47,754 nucleotides of DNA from a virus (IMGVR_UViG_3300026183_000009:1-47754), one strand, 5' to 3'; shown: positions 1 to 9,486, numbered from the stretch's first letter. Made by a program: numbers and translations. The notes: generated by a model from the sequence alone, not told the origin.

Positions 1-145
1 AATACTTAGCAATCTCCTCACGAGTTTTATTAAGCAATATGTCTTGTCTTTTAAGTTCTGAAGCATTTTGTCTAATCCCATACATCAATGGAGCAAGTAC
101 CAAAGTTATAAAAATGTTCCAAAACAAGTATGGGGTTAGTTCCAT
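1..145 (-). CDS. Small membrane protein with coiled coil, partial at left edge
   Basis: Starts at an ATG ending at 145, one base after the stop of the upstream gene, and stays open for 48 codons to the edge. Residues about 5-24 are hydrophobic (a membrane segment including FITLVLAPLMYGI), followed by a charged helix containing ELKRQDILLNKTREE. Small one-TM plus coiled-coil proteins of this kind are common next to tail and internal-protein genes in marine podoviruses and are sometimes called holin-like or spanin-like. The C-terminus is missing, so its length is unknown. The role is inferred only from the TM/coiled-coil pattern and location. Confidence 0.7.
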   Translation of the reverse strand, partial: MELTPYLFWNIFITLVLAPLMYGIRQNASELKRQDILLNKTREEIAKY

Positions 146-146
146 G

Positions 147-494
147 TTAGCTTCCTATAACTTTACTAACTGATGATGGGTTTATCTTTTCTGCAATCTG
201 AGCATCAATACCATCTTTGTAAGCTTGTACTTGGTCAGCACCCATAACTGCTTCAACCCAGCCCTGTACTTGTGATACGGTCACATTATCAAATTCTGTA
301 AAATTAGAAAGGTCTGAAGTATCAAGACCTATACTGCCATAAACTGAACTTGACAAGGGATTTCCGTCAGCATCATTATTTGCATCATCTTCACCAGACA
401 ACCTCCAGTGCACATTATATATCACATTTGAATGTCCGCTTTCTGTTGGGTAGACATCTACATTTGATACGTCCCAAGTATAATTAATAGCCAT
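147..494 (-). CDS. Conserved small phage protein next to the tail fibre (115 aa)
   Basis: An AGGAGG ribosome site lies 8 bases before the ATG. The N-terminal half looks beta-rich (INYTWDVSNVDVYP, VIYNVHWRLSGED), followed by a helical segment (VQGWVEAVMGADQVQAYKDG). I recognise this style of protein as a common small gene downstream of marine phage tail fibres, but know of no function. It sits between the fibre gene and the membrane protein with 1-base gaps, so it is surely in the late operon. A fibre accessory or attachment role is conjecture. Confidence 0.8.
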   Translation of the reverse strand: MAINYTWDVSNVDVYPTESGHSNVIYNVHWRLSGEDDANNDADGNPLSSSVYGSIGLDTSDLSNFTEFDNVTVSQVQGWVEAVMGADQVQAYKDGIDAQIAEKINPSSVSKVIGS

Positions 495-495
495 T

Positions 496-3400
496 CTAGT
501 TTCCTCCTTTTAATAGCTCTATTTCACTTTTGAGTGATTCGATTTGTTCTTGTTGTTCTTTCATACCTTTAACCAAGTGGACAACTAATTTTGAGTAATC
601 CATTTGGTAATATTCTTCTTCATTTTGTGAAACTGCATTAGGTACAATTTCTTCAACTTCTTGTGCAATTAGACCTTCGTCACTCTGTCCATCTGCTTTC
701 CAATTATATGCAACTGGATTGAGAGCATTAATAACTTCTAAACCTCTGGCTTCACCAGTAATTTCTTTGAGTCTGGCATCTGAAGAGGTGTTGTATTGTG
801 TAGCCGAACCACTTGTATTAATAGTACCTACAGAACCATTAGGGTTGTAAAATTCTATATGAGTGGCTGCTGCTGTAGAGTTTCTTGATGAAGCGGAATA
901 ACCAGGTGTAGACCACGAAAATAATCTTCCAGCCTGAGAAGCACCCGGAACTGAAGTAGTACCTATTAATACATTCCCACTACTATCAATCCTCATGCGT
1001 TCTGAGCCATTTGTACCAAAAGCTAAAGTATATGCTGTTGGACAAAACATATTGGCTACATCTGCTACTGAACCAGAAGCACTAAATGAGTAGCCATCAC
1101 CACCACCAGTTGCATAATAAATACTGCCATCTGCTGCAATCCTCATGCGTTCTTCTGGGGAGCCTGTTCCTGAACAACTATTTACAACAAAGGCTGACTC
1201 TCTGTTTCCTGCGTTTGTCTTGACTGCTCCTATTGTTATATCCTGAACATCTGTACCATTAAAAGTGTTGTTCATGTTAAAACTAATAAGAGATACATTG
1301 TCTACAGCAGCTGATGAGTTATTGTGTATGCATAAACCAGCATCGGTTGTGCCATATGTTCCTAGAATATCTAAACTAAAGTCAGGACTAGTTGTTCCAA
1401 TACCTACGTTGCCACCAGATTCAATACAGAACCTTTCTGTTCCAGTTGTCATGCTACTTGCACCAGAACGATAACGTAAAGCATCATCCCCATTTTCATA
1501 ACCTAAAACACCAGAATTTCTAACGCCTGAAACACCAAAATGAATATGTGGATTGTAGCTATCTGAAGGTGCAAAAATTTGCAATACTGAATCTGCACCA
1601 GAGTTTTGTATTTTTGCAATTCCTTGAACGTCTAGTTTTTGTGCAGGATTTGTTGTACCTATACCTACGTTGCCTAAGCTATCTATTCTCATGCGTTCTG
1701 CACCATTTGTATCTAAACGCATAAAGTTTGAATTAGCATCGTAATAAACAGCACCATCACCATTATCAAATGTAACACCTGTTGTTGAGGTTGCTCCACC
1801 ATCTATACGAGCAAAAGTATTACCTGTAGAGCTTATATGTAATTTTTGTGCAGGACTATCTGTACCGATACCTACCCTTTGGTTTTCATCTATCATTAAG
1901 GTCAAAGTATCGGTTGTTGAACCTGCTGCTCTTGAATAAAAAGCATGACCAGCACCATTACCAGTAGCATCATCTTGTATAGCAAAATATTGAGCAACTC
2001 TGTCTGTTGTGCCGACATTATCAATACTTATTCCTAGTGAACCTGCTCCACCTGCTCTTCTTACTTGTAAAGGATGTGCAGGGTTGGTTATACCAATACC
2101 TACATTGCCACCTAAAGGATTAAGTAATAAATCATACTGAGCTACACTGGTATCTAAAACATAAGCAGATTGTATGTAAGACCTAAAAGGAGATGAAGAT
2201 TGAGTGCCAAATAGTAACCCATTACCTCCTGTTGTTTCAAATTTAACAGTACCTGTAGTTTCATCAATAGTATCATTAGGTGTCCCAAAAACATTTAATG
2301 TTTGATTAAGATTTCCAACTCCACCAATACCTACAGCATCTTCAGAAGCATCTACAAATAATGTATCTGTATCTACTGTTAAATCACCTGAAACTGTTAA
2401 GCTCGATAGTGTGCCGACTGAAGTTACATTTGGTTGAGCTGCTGTAGCTAGAGTAGCTGTTAAATTACCATGAAATTGAGCAGTACCATCACTAAATAAT
2501 GTAAAGTCTGTTTGCCCTTGTCTACCAATTCTAAAATCATCTTCAGCTACATCAATTCTATAAAATTCATAAGTGCCATCATAGTCTGCTGCTGTATCTA
2601 AACGTAGTTCACCACCTTCAGCACTTCCAGTAGCTGCACCACTAATTTCTAAAATTGCACTATTATTATCTTCTGTTCCAATTGTTAGGCTGCCTGTAGT
2701 TATTAAACCTGTAAGTGTACCAAGACTTGTAATATTAGGTTGTGCTGCGGTTGTAAGAGTACCTGCTATGTTACCGAAGGCTACATCACCTGCAGAGCCT
2801 GAGAAGACTTCTGAAGTATTGGTAGCATCTGGAATAAATGTAAAGACTGAAGCACTATCATCGTAACCAAAGAAACCTACTTTAGCGGCTGTACCATTGT
2901 GCCATCTAAATTCTATACCTCTATCTTTATTATCATCTGCAACTGGAGCTGTATCGCCACCTAGAGTAAAGATTGGGTCATCAACTGTAACTGTTGTACT
3001 GTTGACTGTTGTCGTTGTGCCATTAATTGTTAAATCACCGGTAACTGATAAATCTCCGCCTACGGAAGCATTACCAGTGGTGTCCATTGTTGTAAAATCA
3101 GCAGCAGCTGGAGTAGCTCCACCAATAACTGTACCATCAATAGTACCACCATCAATGTCTGGAGTATTTATGTCTGGACTTGTAAGTGTTTTATTAGTTA
3201 AAGTTTGTGTGTCGGTCAGTGTAGCCACTGTAGAGTCTATCGCAACTGTAACACTATTGGCAGAAGCAGATGTATCTATACCTGTGCCACCTGCAACTGT
3301 TAAAGTTTCAGAATCTAAGTCGATAGCAATAGTACCACTATCGGTTGTTAAATCTAAATCTTGTGCAGTAACTTGTGAGTCGACATAAGCTTTAACGGAT

Positions 3401-4770
3401 TGTTGAGTTGGGACTAAGGTTGCTGAGTTTGAAACCATGTCATCTTCATCAGCAAAGGCTGTAATGGTTATTACTCCATCTGATAGTGAACCATAAGTAA
3501 TTGTTCCTGTTGTGGTAATAGCTGACGAACCATTGTCAATAGCTCCGAACCCTGAAGTAATGCTACCAGAGTTTAAAGCACCAACTGTGACAAGGCTTGA
3601 GTCACCCGGGTAAGCTGTCGCATCAGATAAGTTAAAAGCCGGAGTAGCATCTGACCCTCCAAGAGATACACTAACACCGCCATAAGACACTGACGAATTT
3701 GTAAGCGAACTATTGGCAATATTAGATAAAGTATTTGAAGCGGCATCTATAGTTTTATTGGTTAATGTTTGTGTTCCTGTTAATGTTGCAACTGTACTAT
3801 CAATAGCTACTGTAAGTGTATTTGTTGCACCAGAAGTGTCGATACCAGTACCACCTGCAATAGTTAAAGTTTCGCTATCTAAGTCTATTGATAATGCTCC
3901 ACCTGTATCACCTTGAAAGTCTAGGTCTTCGGCAGTTAGTTGAGTATCAACGTAATCTTTAACTGCTGCTGAAGTTGGTAAAGTTGTATCATTGTCATTA
4001 GAACCAATACCTTCTGATTCTAGTACAATCGCAGAAGCTTTGAAATTGTCTACTTCAATATTAGATACTGTGTTGTTATCAACATCTAAAGTTTTGTTTG
4101 TTAGTGTTTGTGAACCTGTCAGTGTTGCGACAGTTGAATCGATAGCTACTGTTAAAGTATTGGTAGCTCCTGACGTGTCGATACCTGTCCCACCAGCGAT
4201 AGTCAATGATTCGCTGTCGAGGTCAATACTTAAAGCACCACCTGAGTCCCCTTGGAAGTCTAAGTCTTGTGCTGTTACTTGAGCATCAACATAAGCTTTA
4301 ATAGACTGTTGTGTTGCTAATGAAGTTGCACTGTCAGAACTTAAATCGTCTTCATCTAAAATAGCAGTAACTGTTGAGCCACTACCTAGAACTAAGCTAT
4401 CGAGGTTGGCAGTACCATCAATATATAAGTCTTTAAATTCTAAAGAAGAAGTTCCTAAGTCGATGTCATTATCTGTGACAGGAACAATAGCACCATCGGC
4501 TATATAAAGTTGTTGTACTGATGAGGAAGAAACATCAACATAAAACTCTATGTAATTATTTACAGTATCTATTAAAACTTTGTTTAAAGGTGTAGTTTCT
4601 CCAGCATCACCTATTAATGCTATTACTGGACCTTCACCTGCTGTGCCATCGTGTGCGTGTCCTGAAGTATTGCTAAATGCATTTACTAATTGATTGTATT
4701 CGTTATTAAATAACGCAGCTGTGATGGTATCGCCATCTGCGAATGTACTTTGTCGTGTATAACCTGCCAT
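496..4770 (-). CDS. Tail fibre with C-terminal S74 self-cleaving chaperone (1424 aa)
   Basis: Likely receptor-binding or side fibre. The N-terminus (MAGYTRQSTFADGDTITAAL) is a typical short virion-attachment region, followed by long Ser/Thr/Gly/Asp-rich beta-repeat shaft. From about residue 880 the shaft contains recurring VGIGTTSPAQKL and ERMRIDSSGNVGIG units. The last 100 residues match the peptidase S74 intramolecular chaperone: SDARLKEITG near residue 1328 (Ser/Lys dyad), then NPVAYNW, GLIAQEVEEIVP and a C-terminal coiled coil. In this family the chaperone assists trimer folding and then cuts itself off before the Ser. RBS is GGAGAT. Internal sequence repeats are listed separately. Confidence 0.93.
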   Translation of the reverse strand: MAGYTRQSTFADGDTITAALFNNEYNQLVNAFSNTSGHAHDGTAGEGPVIALIGDAGETTPLNKVLIDTVNNYIEFYVDVSSSSVQQLYIADGAIVPVTDNDIDLGTSSLEFKDLYIDGTANLDSLVLGSGSTVTAILDEDDLSSDSATSLATQQSIKAYVDAQVTAQDLDFQGDSGGALSIDLDSESLTIAGGTGIDTSGATNTLTVAIDSTVATLTGSQTLTNKTLDVDNNTVSNIEVDNFKASAIVLESEGIGSNDNDTTLPTSAAVKDYVDTQLTAEDLDFQGDTGGALSIDLDSETLTIAGGTGIDTSGATNTLTVAIDSTVATLTGTQTLTNKTIDAASNTLSNIANSSLTNSSVSYGGVSVSLGGSDATPAFNLSDATAYPGDSSLVTVGALNSGSITSGFGAIDNGSSAITTTGTITYGSLSDGVITITAFADEDDMVSNSATLVPTQQSVKAYVDSQVTAQDLDLTTDSGTIAIDLDSETLTVAGGTGIDTSASANSVTVAIDSTVATLTDTQTLTNKTLTSPDINTPDIDGGTIDGTVIGGATPAAADFTTMDTTGNASVGGDLSVTGDLTINGTTTTVNSTTVTVDDPIFTLGGDTAPVADDNKDRGIEFRWHNGTAAKVGFFGYDDSASVFTFIPDATNTSEVFSGSAGDVAFGNIAGTLTTAAQPNITSLGTLTGLITTGSLTIGTEDNNSAILEISGAATGSAEGGELRLDTAADYDGTYEFYRIDVAEDDFRIGRQGQTDFTLFSDGTAQFHGNLTATLATAAQPNVTSVGTLSSLTVSGDLTVDTDTLFVDASEDAVGIGGVGNLNQTLNVFGTPNDTIDETTGTVKFETTGGNGLLFGTQSSSPFRSYIQSAYVLDTSVAQYDLLLNPLGGNVGIGITNPAHPLQVRRAGGAGSLGISIDNVGTTDRVAQYFAIQDDATGNGAGHAFYSRAAGSTTDTLTLMIDENQRVGIGTDSPAQKLHISSTGNTFARIDGGATSTTGVTFDNGDGAVYYDANSNFMRLDTNGAERMRIDSLGNVGIGTTNPAQKLDVQGIAKIQNSGADSVLQIFAPSDSYNPHIHFGVSGVRNSGVLGYENGDDALRYRSGASSMTTGTERFCIESGGNVGIGTTSPDFSLDILGTYGTTDAGLCIHNNSSAAVDNVSLISFNMNNTFNGTDVQDITIGAVKTNAGNRESAFVVNSCSGTGSPEERMRIAADGSIYYATGGGDGYSFSASGSVADVANMFCPTAYTLAFGTNGSERMRIDSSGNVLIGTTSVPGASQAGRLFSWSTPGYSASSRNSTAAATHIEFYNPNGSVGTINTSGSATQYNTSSDARLKEITGEARGLEVINALNPVAYNWKADGQSDEGLIAQEVEEIVPNAVSQNEEEYYQMDYSKLVVHLVKGMKEQQEQIESLKSEIELLKGGN
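3185..4290 (-). repeat. Three diverged repeat units inside the tail fibre gene
   Basis: Three blocks encode nearly the same protein unit, containing LDFQGD or LDLTTD, then IDLDSETLTIAGGTGIDTS, TVAIDSTVATLT and QTLTNKT. They lie at about 4290-4080, 3940-3745 and 3390-3185. Synonymous positions have diverged although the protein is conserved, suggesting old duplications held by selection on the shaft fold rather than recent slippage. A preceding AYVDAQVTAQD or DYVDTQLTAED segment is part of each unit. Confidence 0.85.
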
Positions 4771-4775
4771 AATTT

Positions 4776-6383
4776 TTATCTCCTACCCGAAGGTATATAA
4801 TCTACATAAAATCCGTTTATAATATAAGGTGCATTTGTGTCTTCACTAAGAACCCTAAAACTATTACTATAACCACTGCCGACTAATGGTATTCTTACTA
4901 GAGGCTGTTCAGCTGCACCAAATTTAGCTGTGCCAAATATAGCTGTACCAAATTTAGCTGGTGCTGGAACAGAATCCAAAACAATATCACTAGGTTGTGG
5001 TGTTTCATTACTATCGTAATCAAATCTAACTCTTAATGTTGGTTGGACTTCATTTTCTGGTCCAATAGACATTTTAATGTAATGTAAAGTTTTTAAAGTA
5101 CCGAAGTCACCATAATCGTAATCGGGTGTCTGATACCTAGCATCTATATTACTACCATCAAAATCATCACCAATATCATGCTCATATATGTAACCTGTTT
5201 GTGAACCATGATAATGTTCTTCAATTCCTACCTCATTAAAGGCTGTACCAATCGCTGTAACTTCTATACCTTTGATTTCAGACCATTGAAAGCCATCTGG
5301 TCTTAATGTTCCTATAATACCTTTTTGGTCTGCTTCAACAAAACCTCTATTGGTATAAAATAATCTATATTGTGACTTGTCTCTATGAACCATGCTACTA
5401 ATAACATAGTCATTAACGTTTCTTGCTAAGTCATTAATAATAGGTTGTATCTGTTTTGATACTGTACCTAACTCAACGTCACCAATTCTTGCAGTACCAG
5501 CCACTGTTCTAATGCCATCTGGTGCTAAGAATACTAAGTCACCACCAATCTCTTGTATGCTATAGCCACTTAAACATCCTACGTTCTCAGCAATAGGGTC
5601 AATTTGTATATTTACTGCATCGTTTATATTAATTAATTTATGTAAACTGTTTTCACAAAAAACAATTAAGTCTTCACGGAAACCTCTAATACCAACAATA
5701 GTATCGGATATTGCTACACTTCCTGCTCCTGCACCGGTAAAATTATTAGGGTCATTATAAACACTGTAATAAACAGTAGTTTCCTCACCTTCAACACCTG
5801 ATGCTATTAGGTGGTGGTCATGCGATGTAATAAATTTTACTGGAGTATTGGCTCCGTTAGGTTGTATTTCTTTAGCAAAAAATGTTCTGGTTGTTAAATC
5901 TCCAGTACCTTCCATTCTAAATGAAAAAATATCTGCAGTAGAATTATCAGCAATAAATATTTCACCATAATCCATACCAGAACTTTCAAATAAAGCAAAA
6001 GTTGCTTGTTCTTGTCCTGTTCTTACCGAAGCTGATTTACCAGTAAAAGTAGCATAATTATCTCCACCACCAGCAGACAATTTATTTATCTGTAACCATG
6101 TAATGCCGTCTTGACTAAAATATAACGCATTACCTGCTACAACTATGACTCCATCGGCATAAGGTCTAACACCAAATATTTCAGTAGTTCCTCCTGTTGG
6201 TTGTGTCGCACTAGCACCACCAAACTTAGCAAAACCATTTATTCTTCTGTAGCCACCCTCAATAGCCACTTCAAAGTTTTGTAAAACTGTGGCTGCACCG
6301 GGAGTTCTTAATAAGTCTATAGAGTTAGCTGACTTAACTAAACCACCACTACAAGCTACTGTATAAGGTTGTGAACGTGCCAT
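4776..6383 (-). CDS. Tail tubular protein B-like / tail nozzle protein (535 aa)
   Basis: Probable tail tube or nozzle subunit, in the place of T7 gp12 directly after the gp11-like gene. The protein is beta-rich throughout, with Gly/Asp turns resembling propeller-like phage tail proteins (GYRRINGFAKFGG near 45, IVVAGNALYFSQDGITW near 90, DLVFLAPDGIRTVAG near 280). It is shorter than T7 gp12 (794 aa), so homology to gp12 is inferred from position and fold style rather than shared motifs. The start follows the previous stop by 3 bases, with no good Shine-Dalgarno, suggesting translational coupling. Confidence 0.75.
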   Translation of the reverse strand: MARSQPYTVACSGGLVKSANSIDLLRTPGAATVLQNFEVAIEGGYRRINGFAKFGGASATQPTGGTTEIFGVRPYADGVIVVAGNALYFSQDGITWLQINKLSAGGGDNYATFTGKSASVRTGQEQATFALFESSGMDYGEIFIADNSTADIFSFRMEGTGDLTTRTFFAKEIQPNGANTPVKFITSHDHHLIASGVEGEETTVYYSVYNDPNNFTGAGAGSVAISDTIVGIRGFREDLIVFCENSLHKLININDAVNIQIDPIAENVGCLSGYSIQEIGGDLVFLAPDGIRTVAGTARIGDVELGTVSKQIQPIINDLARNVNDYVISSMVHRDKSQYRLFYTNRGFVEADQKGIIGTLRPDGFQWSEIKGIEVTAIGTAFNEVGIEEHYHGSQTGYIYEHDIGDDFDGSNIDARYQTPDYDYGDFGTLKTLHYIKMSIGPENEVQPTLRVRFDYDSNETPQPSDIVLDSVPAPAKFGTAIFGTAKFGAAEQPLVRIPLVGSGYSNSFRVLSEDTNAPYIINGFYVDYIPSGRR

Positions 6384-6386
6384 AAA

Positions 6387-7154
6387 TTAAAAATAAGTTC
6401 TGTCGTCTGTCATTCTTGACGGAGCTTGATTGATTAAGTTTGACTTCATGTATTTCATAGCTTTTTTAAAGTCCTCTAAAGCAAATGCTGCTTGTTGTGG
6501 AGATTCTTTAAATTGCCAAACATAATATCTAGTTCTTGAAGTAATGACATTACTGTATTGTTCTGGTAAAACTATTGTATCGTCATAAGCTGATAAAGCT
6601 GTTGGTCTGTCAAAGGCATAAAAATGCACATTGTATGCTTTATCTGGTATAGGACTTAGACCAAATTTCCTAGCATCTGGTGATTGTATAACATATTTTG
6701 GTTCACCATATTTTTGTCCGTTTGCATCGTCTTCATTTTCTTGGTCTCTGTAGTATCTAGCCCAGTCTGCATGGTCTAAATATTTTAAACCTTGTGAGAC
6801 GTAAGGTGCTGATTCACCTGAGACATTAATTGTTGTCAGATAAAAGTCGTCCCAGTCTATTGATGCATAGTCTGTTGTAATACTGGAACTACCTGACTTT
6901 AACAAATACCATCTGGTACCTGCTACTGTTTCTACTGTAACATTCCCATAAAAAGGGTCTGTACTACCACTTAATCCTGCTGAGAAAAAAGGCAACTGAG
7001 GTTCTTCATTAGCTATGTCAAACAATGCTTTGTTGACTGAATCTTTAACAAACTTTTGTAGTCCTATCGCACTTGCAAAGTTTGCTGCAGTAAGTGGTAC
7101 TTCGTTTAGTTCTCTTAGAACCTCGTTAGTTATATCTAAATATGTTGTTGCCAT
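6387..7154 (-). CDS. Tail tubular protein A-like (gp11-type, 255 aa)
   Basis: Probable head-to-tail gatekeeper. It begins with a helical region (TYLDITNEVLRELNEVPLT, then FASAIGLQKFVKDSVNKAL) like the opening of T7 gp11-type and gp4-like adaptor proteins. A WYLLKSG/DDFYLTT beta core and a C-terminal helical EQYSNVITSRTRYYVWQFKES segment follow, as in many podovirus tubular A proteins. Located between small head-locus genes and the nozzle-like gene. The ATG overlaps the preceding stop as TAATG. Confidence 0.8.
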   Translation of the reverse strand: MATTYLDITNEVLRELNEVPLTAANFASAIGLQKFVKDSVNKALFDIANEEPQLPFFSAGLSGSTDPFYGNVTVETVAGTRWYLLKSGSSSITTDYASIDWDDFYLTTINVSGESAPYVSQGLKYLDHADWARYYRDQENEDDANGQKYGEPKYVIQSPDARKFGLSPIPDKAYNVHFYAFDRPTALSAYDDTIVLPEQYSNVITSRTRYYVWQFKESPQQAAFALEDFKKAMKYMKSNLINQAPSRMTDDRTYF

Positions 7155-7300
7155 TATTTCTTATGTATTTTTTGTATTTCAAAGTTTGCTGATTTACTGG
7201 CTCCTTTATGTGGCTTATAACCGCCAACAGGGTCTTTCATTAGTTTAAAGCTTTTACCGCTTTTCATCCAATGATAACCTTTAGGTGCTGGTACTTTCAT
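7154..7300 (-). CDS. 48-aa basic protein
   Basis: Open frame from the ATG ending at 7300 to the TAA at 7154-7156, which overlaps the next gene's start. It begins MKVPAPKGYHWMKSGKSFKL and ends with KSANFEIQKIHKK. Rich in Lys and Gly, with no hydrophobic core. The tight fit between neighbours (1 base from the previous stop, 1-base overlap with the next start) and the late-operon orientation support a real gene. Similar short KGYHWMK proteins occur beside capsid genes in marine phages (from memory). Function unknown. Confidence 0.72.
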   Translation of the reverse strand: MKVPAPKGYHWMKSGKSFKLMKDPVGGYKPHKGASKSANFEIQKIHKK

Positions 7301-7301
7301 G

Positions 7302-7490
7302 TTAGCAAGGCATAGCCTTTTTCATAGCTTTTTTAACAAGCTTACCTGCGTTGTACTTCATTCGTCCACCGCCATACATGTTTTCACGTCTAGCTGCTTT
7401 ATTGCCATCCATGATACCATCAACCTTTTCAACCTTCATGCCACCCATGTAGCCTTTTCTTTTCTTGTCTTTATGCATCCCGTGCTTCAT
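7302..7490 (-). CDS. 62-aa Lys/Met/Gly-rich basic protein
   Basis: Good ribosome site (AAGGAG, 6 bases before ATG) just downstream of the capsid terminator. The sequence is highly charged (KHGMHKDKKRKGYMGGMK) and ends with YNAGKLVKKAMKKAMPC. The GKLV-K segment resembles pieces of two other virion-locus proteins (residues about 15-25 of the 415-aa protein and about 1200 of the 1328-aa protein). It is translated after a strong terminator, so expression is probably much lower than capsid. A nucleic-acid-binding or packaged-peptide role is a guess. Confidence 0.72.
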   Translation of the reverse strand: MKHGMHKDKKRKGYMGGMKVEKVDGIMDGNKAARRENMYGGGRMKYNAGKLVKKAMKKAMPC

Positions 7491-7503
7491 TATTTCTCCT
7501 TGT

Positions 7504-7531
7504 AAAAATGGAGGAGTCCGAAGACTCCCCC
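7504..7531 (-). terminator. Intrinsic terminator after the major capsid gene
   Basis: On the minus strand a 9-bp stem (GGGGGAGTC with GACTCCTCC, one G-U pair) closes a TTCG tetraloop and is followed by ATTTTTAC. It lies 10 bases after the capsid stop codon. This is the textbook position for limiting transcription past the most highly expressed gene, as T7 does with its late terminator after gene 10. Confidence 0.9.
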
Positions 7532-7541
7532 GTGACTATAA

Positions 7542-8513
7542 TTAGTCAATAGTGTAGAAAGCTGATACTAATGCATCATCTCTCAATACTTTTGCTCCAT
7601 ATACATGTAAGCCTCTAACAATATCACCGAATGAACTTGGGTCTCTTAGGACTTCAGTTGAGATGATTGTTTGAGCTGTTGCTGTTGAAGAAATATGTCC
7701 ACCTAGACATTTTCCTGTAGCATTTGAAACAGCTGCAATGTTATTGGATTTGTACATGTTGAAACCTCTTAACTTACCGCTAGATACTAGACCATTTCTG
7801 ATTGAGCCTTGTCCTGCGTTGAAGTCAACAGAAAGAAGCTTAGAACCAGACTGAGACAGTTGCTCATAAAATTCTGGTGAAGCTACAAACCATCTACCTT
7901 CTTCAGGAACGTTTGCATCGTCTAATAGTCTTGCCATTCTTGCAAGTACGTTTAATGGGTCTGTTTCACTATCAGCACCTAGGTCAATAGAACCTGCACC
8001 ATCGTAAACGTCAGCAGCTAATTTTGTTGCTGAGTCTGCACCTAGTACATGGTCTGGTGAAGAAGAAGCGACACCTGAGAACATTGATTCAATAACTGAG
8101 CTATCGAATGAATCTCTTAGAGCATAAGCTGCTGAAGATGTTGCAACTTCTTTAAAGTTGACGTGAGACATATCTCTCTCAATATCATCTACGATGAATT
8201 TGAAAGCTTTTGCTGAATCGACTACGAGTGTTAGCTCTTGGTCGGTTAGCTTGGTTTCGGTTGTGTCAGAACCTCTTGTGTAGTCATACACTGAGATTAC
8301 TGGCTCTTTGATAATTTTAACAGAATCACCATAATTGCTGATTTCTCCGGAGTAGTCAGTATTTGTAATAGCTTCTACCACTGATGCCTTTCTGAAAAAG
8401 TTTAAAACTTTAGCAGAATATATGGAAGGCAGGAAGAAACTATTATTTTGACCGGCTACGGAGTTACCAAAGTTTGCATTTGTATCTGGGGTTGGTTCAA
8501 AATACTGTGCCAT
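7542..8513 (-). CDS. Major capsid protein (323 aa)
   Basis: Shell protein. Order scaffold-capsid-terminator-tail tubular A matches T7-like genomes, and length is close to T7 gp10A (345 aa). The N-terminal region (FEPTPDTNANFGNSVAGQ, then FRKASVVEAITNTD and GDSVKIIKEPVISVYDYTRG) is typical of podovirus capsid proteins of HK97 fold. The C-terminal half has RWFVASPEFYEQLSQSG and a final domain with AKVLRDDALVSAFY. RBS AAGGAG is strong. I see no frameshift extension to make a gp10B-like minor form, because the terminator follows at once. Confidence 0.92.
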   Translation of the reverse strand: MAQYFEPTPDTNANFGNSVAGQNNSFFLPSIYSAKVLNFFRKASVVEAITNTDYSGEISNYGDSVKIIKEPVISVYDYTRGSDTTETKLTDQELTLVVDSAKAFKFIVDDIERDMSHVNFKEVATSSAAYALRDSFDSSVIESMFSGVASSSPDHVLGADSATKLAADVYDGAGSIDLGADSETDPLNVLARMARLLDDANVPEEGRWFVASPEFYEQLSQSGSKLLSVDFNAGQGSIRNGLVSSGKLRGFNMYKSNNIAAVSNATGKCLGGHISSTATAQTIISTEVLRDPSSFGDIVRGLHVYGAKVLRDDALVSAFYTID

Positions 8514-8543
8514 TTTTTACTCCTTTTGGGTTAATATAAAAGT

Positions 8544-9395
8544 TTATCTACTAATTCTACCCTCTTCCCAAGCTTTGTCGATTTCTTTTTCAAGTCTATC
8601 AAACTCGGCTGGAGATAAAGATAGAATCTCCTTTTCGGTCCAAACTTTAGCTTGTTGTGGCTCAACGTTGGTTGTCTTTGCAGAAACCATGTCAGCCGCT
8701 GAAGCTTTGGATTTAGAACCTGCCGATGACTTTTTCGGATTGCTATTTATACCCATGTCAGACTTAAATAAATCTAGTGCTCGACTTGCTGCTTCTGGGT
8801 CCCCTGAATTTTTATAAATCCAGTTTTGTATGGACTCAGGTTGAGATTTAGCCCAGTCATGAAAATCATCACTGTTTCTGATATCATCAAAATCAGGATG
8901 CTTAGACTTAAGTTCTTTCTCAGCATCTAGTCTTACTAACTCTTGCTCTCTAGATTGAAGAAGTTTAATTTTTTCTTCAAGCTGCTTTGCTCGGTTTTCA
9001 CTTTGCATGTTAGCAACAGTTTCTACTACATCATAGACATCAGGATATTTTTGTTTAAACTCTTTAAGTTCTTCTTCAGATTTAGGTGGAGTGTATTTGA
9101 CTTGTCCCTCACGGGCTTGGTCTAACAACTCTAACTCTCTCTGTTTAAACTCATTGAGCTTACTATCGTAATGCCTTTTTAAGTCATCGTAACGTTTTTT
9201 ATAGTCGGGTCGCTTGTAGGGTGTTTTTGTTTCTTTGACTTCTTTTTCTTCTTGAACTTCTGTAGCTTCTACTTCTTCAGTTTCTGCTTGAGGCTCTTCA
9301 AAAAATAAGTTGTTTGAATTAACAAAAACTTTTTCTTCTACTTTGTGCCAACTCTTATCCGCATTATACGGGTTAGCTTTTTCTTCTTTAGCCAT
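8544..9395 (-). CDS. Capsid assembly scaffolding protein (283 aa)
   Basis: Directs procapsid assembly and is normally absent from the mature head. Acidic N-terminus with a Glu run (ETEEVEATEVQEEKEVKE, about residues 38-55), then long charged helices (KKRYDDLKRHYDSKLNEFKQ; ENRAKQLEEKIKLLQSREQE). The C-terminal helix (SPAEFDRLEKEIDKAWEEGR) is the usual basic/amphipathic capsid-contacting end. Immediately upstream of the capsid gene, RBS AGGAG. Composition and position make the call; no sequence motif is diagnostic. Confidence 0.88.
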   Translation of the reverse strand: MAKEEKANPYNADKSWHKVEEKVFVNSNNLFFEEPQAETEEVEATEVQEEKEVKETKTPYKRPDYKKRYDDLKRHYDSKLNEFKQRELELLDQAREGQVKYTPPKSEEELKEFKQKYPDVYDVVETVANMQSENRAKQLEEKIKLLQSREQELVRLDAEKELKSKHPDFDDIRNSDDFHDWAKSQPESIQNWIYKNSGDPEAASRALDLFKSDMGINSNPKKSSAGSKSKASAADMVSAKTTNVEPQQAKVWTEKEILSLSPAEFDRLEKEIDKAWEEGRISR

Positions 9396-9486
9396 CTTTT
9401 TCTCCTATTCAGGGCTTAACAAATATTACAAGGTAGCTGCTGTACGGGCAGGGCTTGTCTTGCAAAGGTCGCCTTTCGGTTAATCT

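Noticed and set aside
2897-3388. 163-codon plus-strand frame inside the tail fibre gene
   Set aside because: Shadow of the repetitive fibre sequence (Val/Ser/Pro-rich); the minus-strand fibre frame is clearly the real one. Same for 1265-1474, 3713-3916 and 3992-4282.
9396-9486. Small gene or remnant between scaffold and the 415-aa gene
   Set aside because: No credible ORF; it shares only a 13-base stretch (CTATTCAGGGCTT) with the portal end region near 10752, too short to call a duplication.
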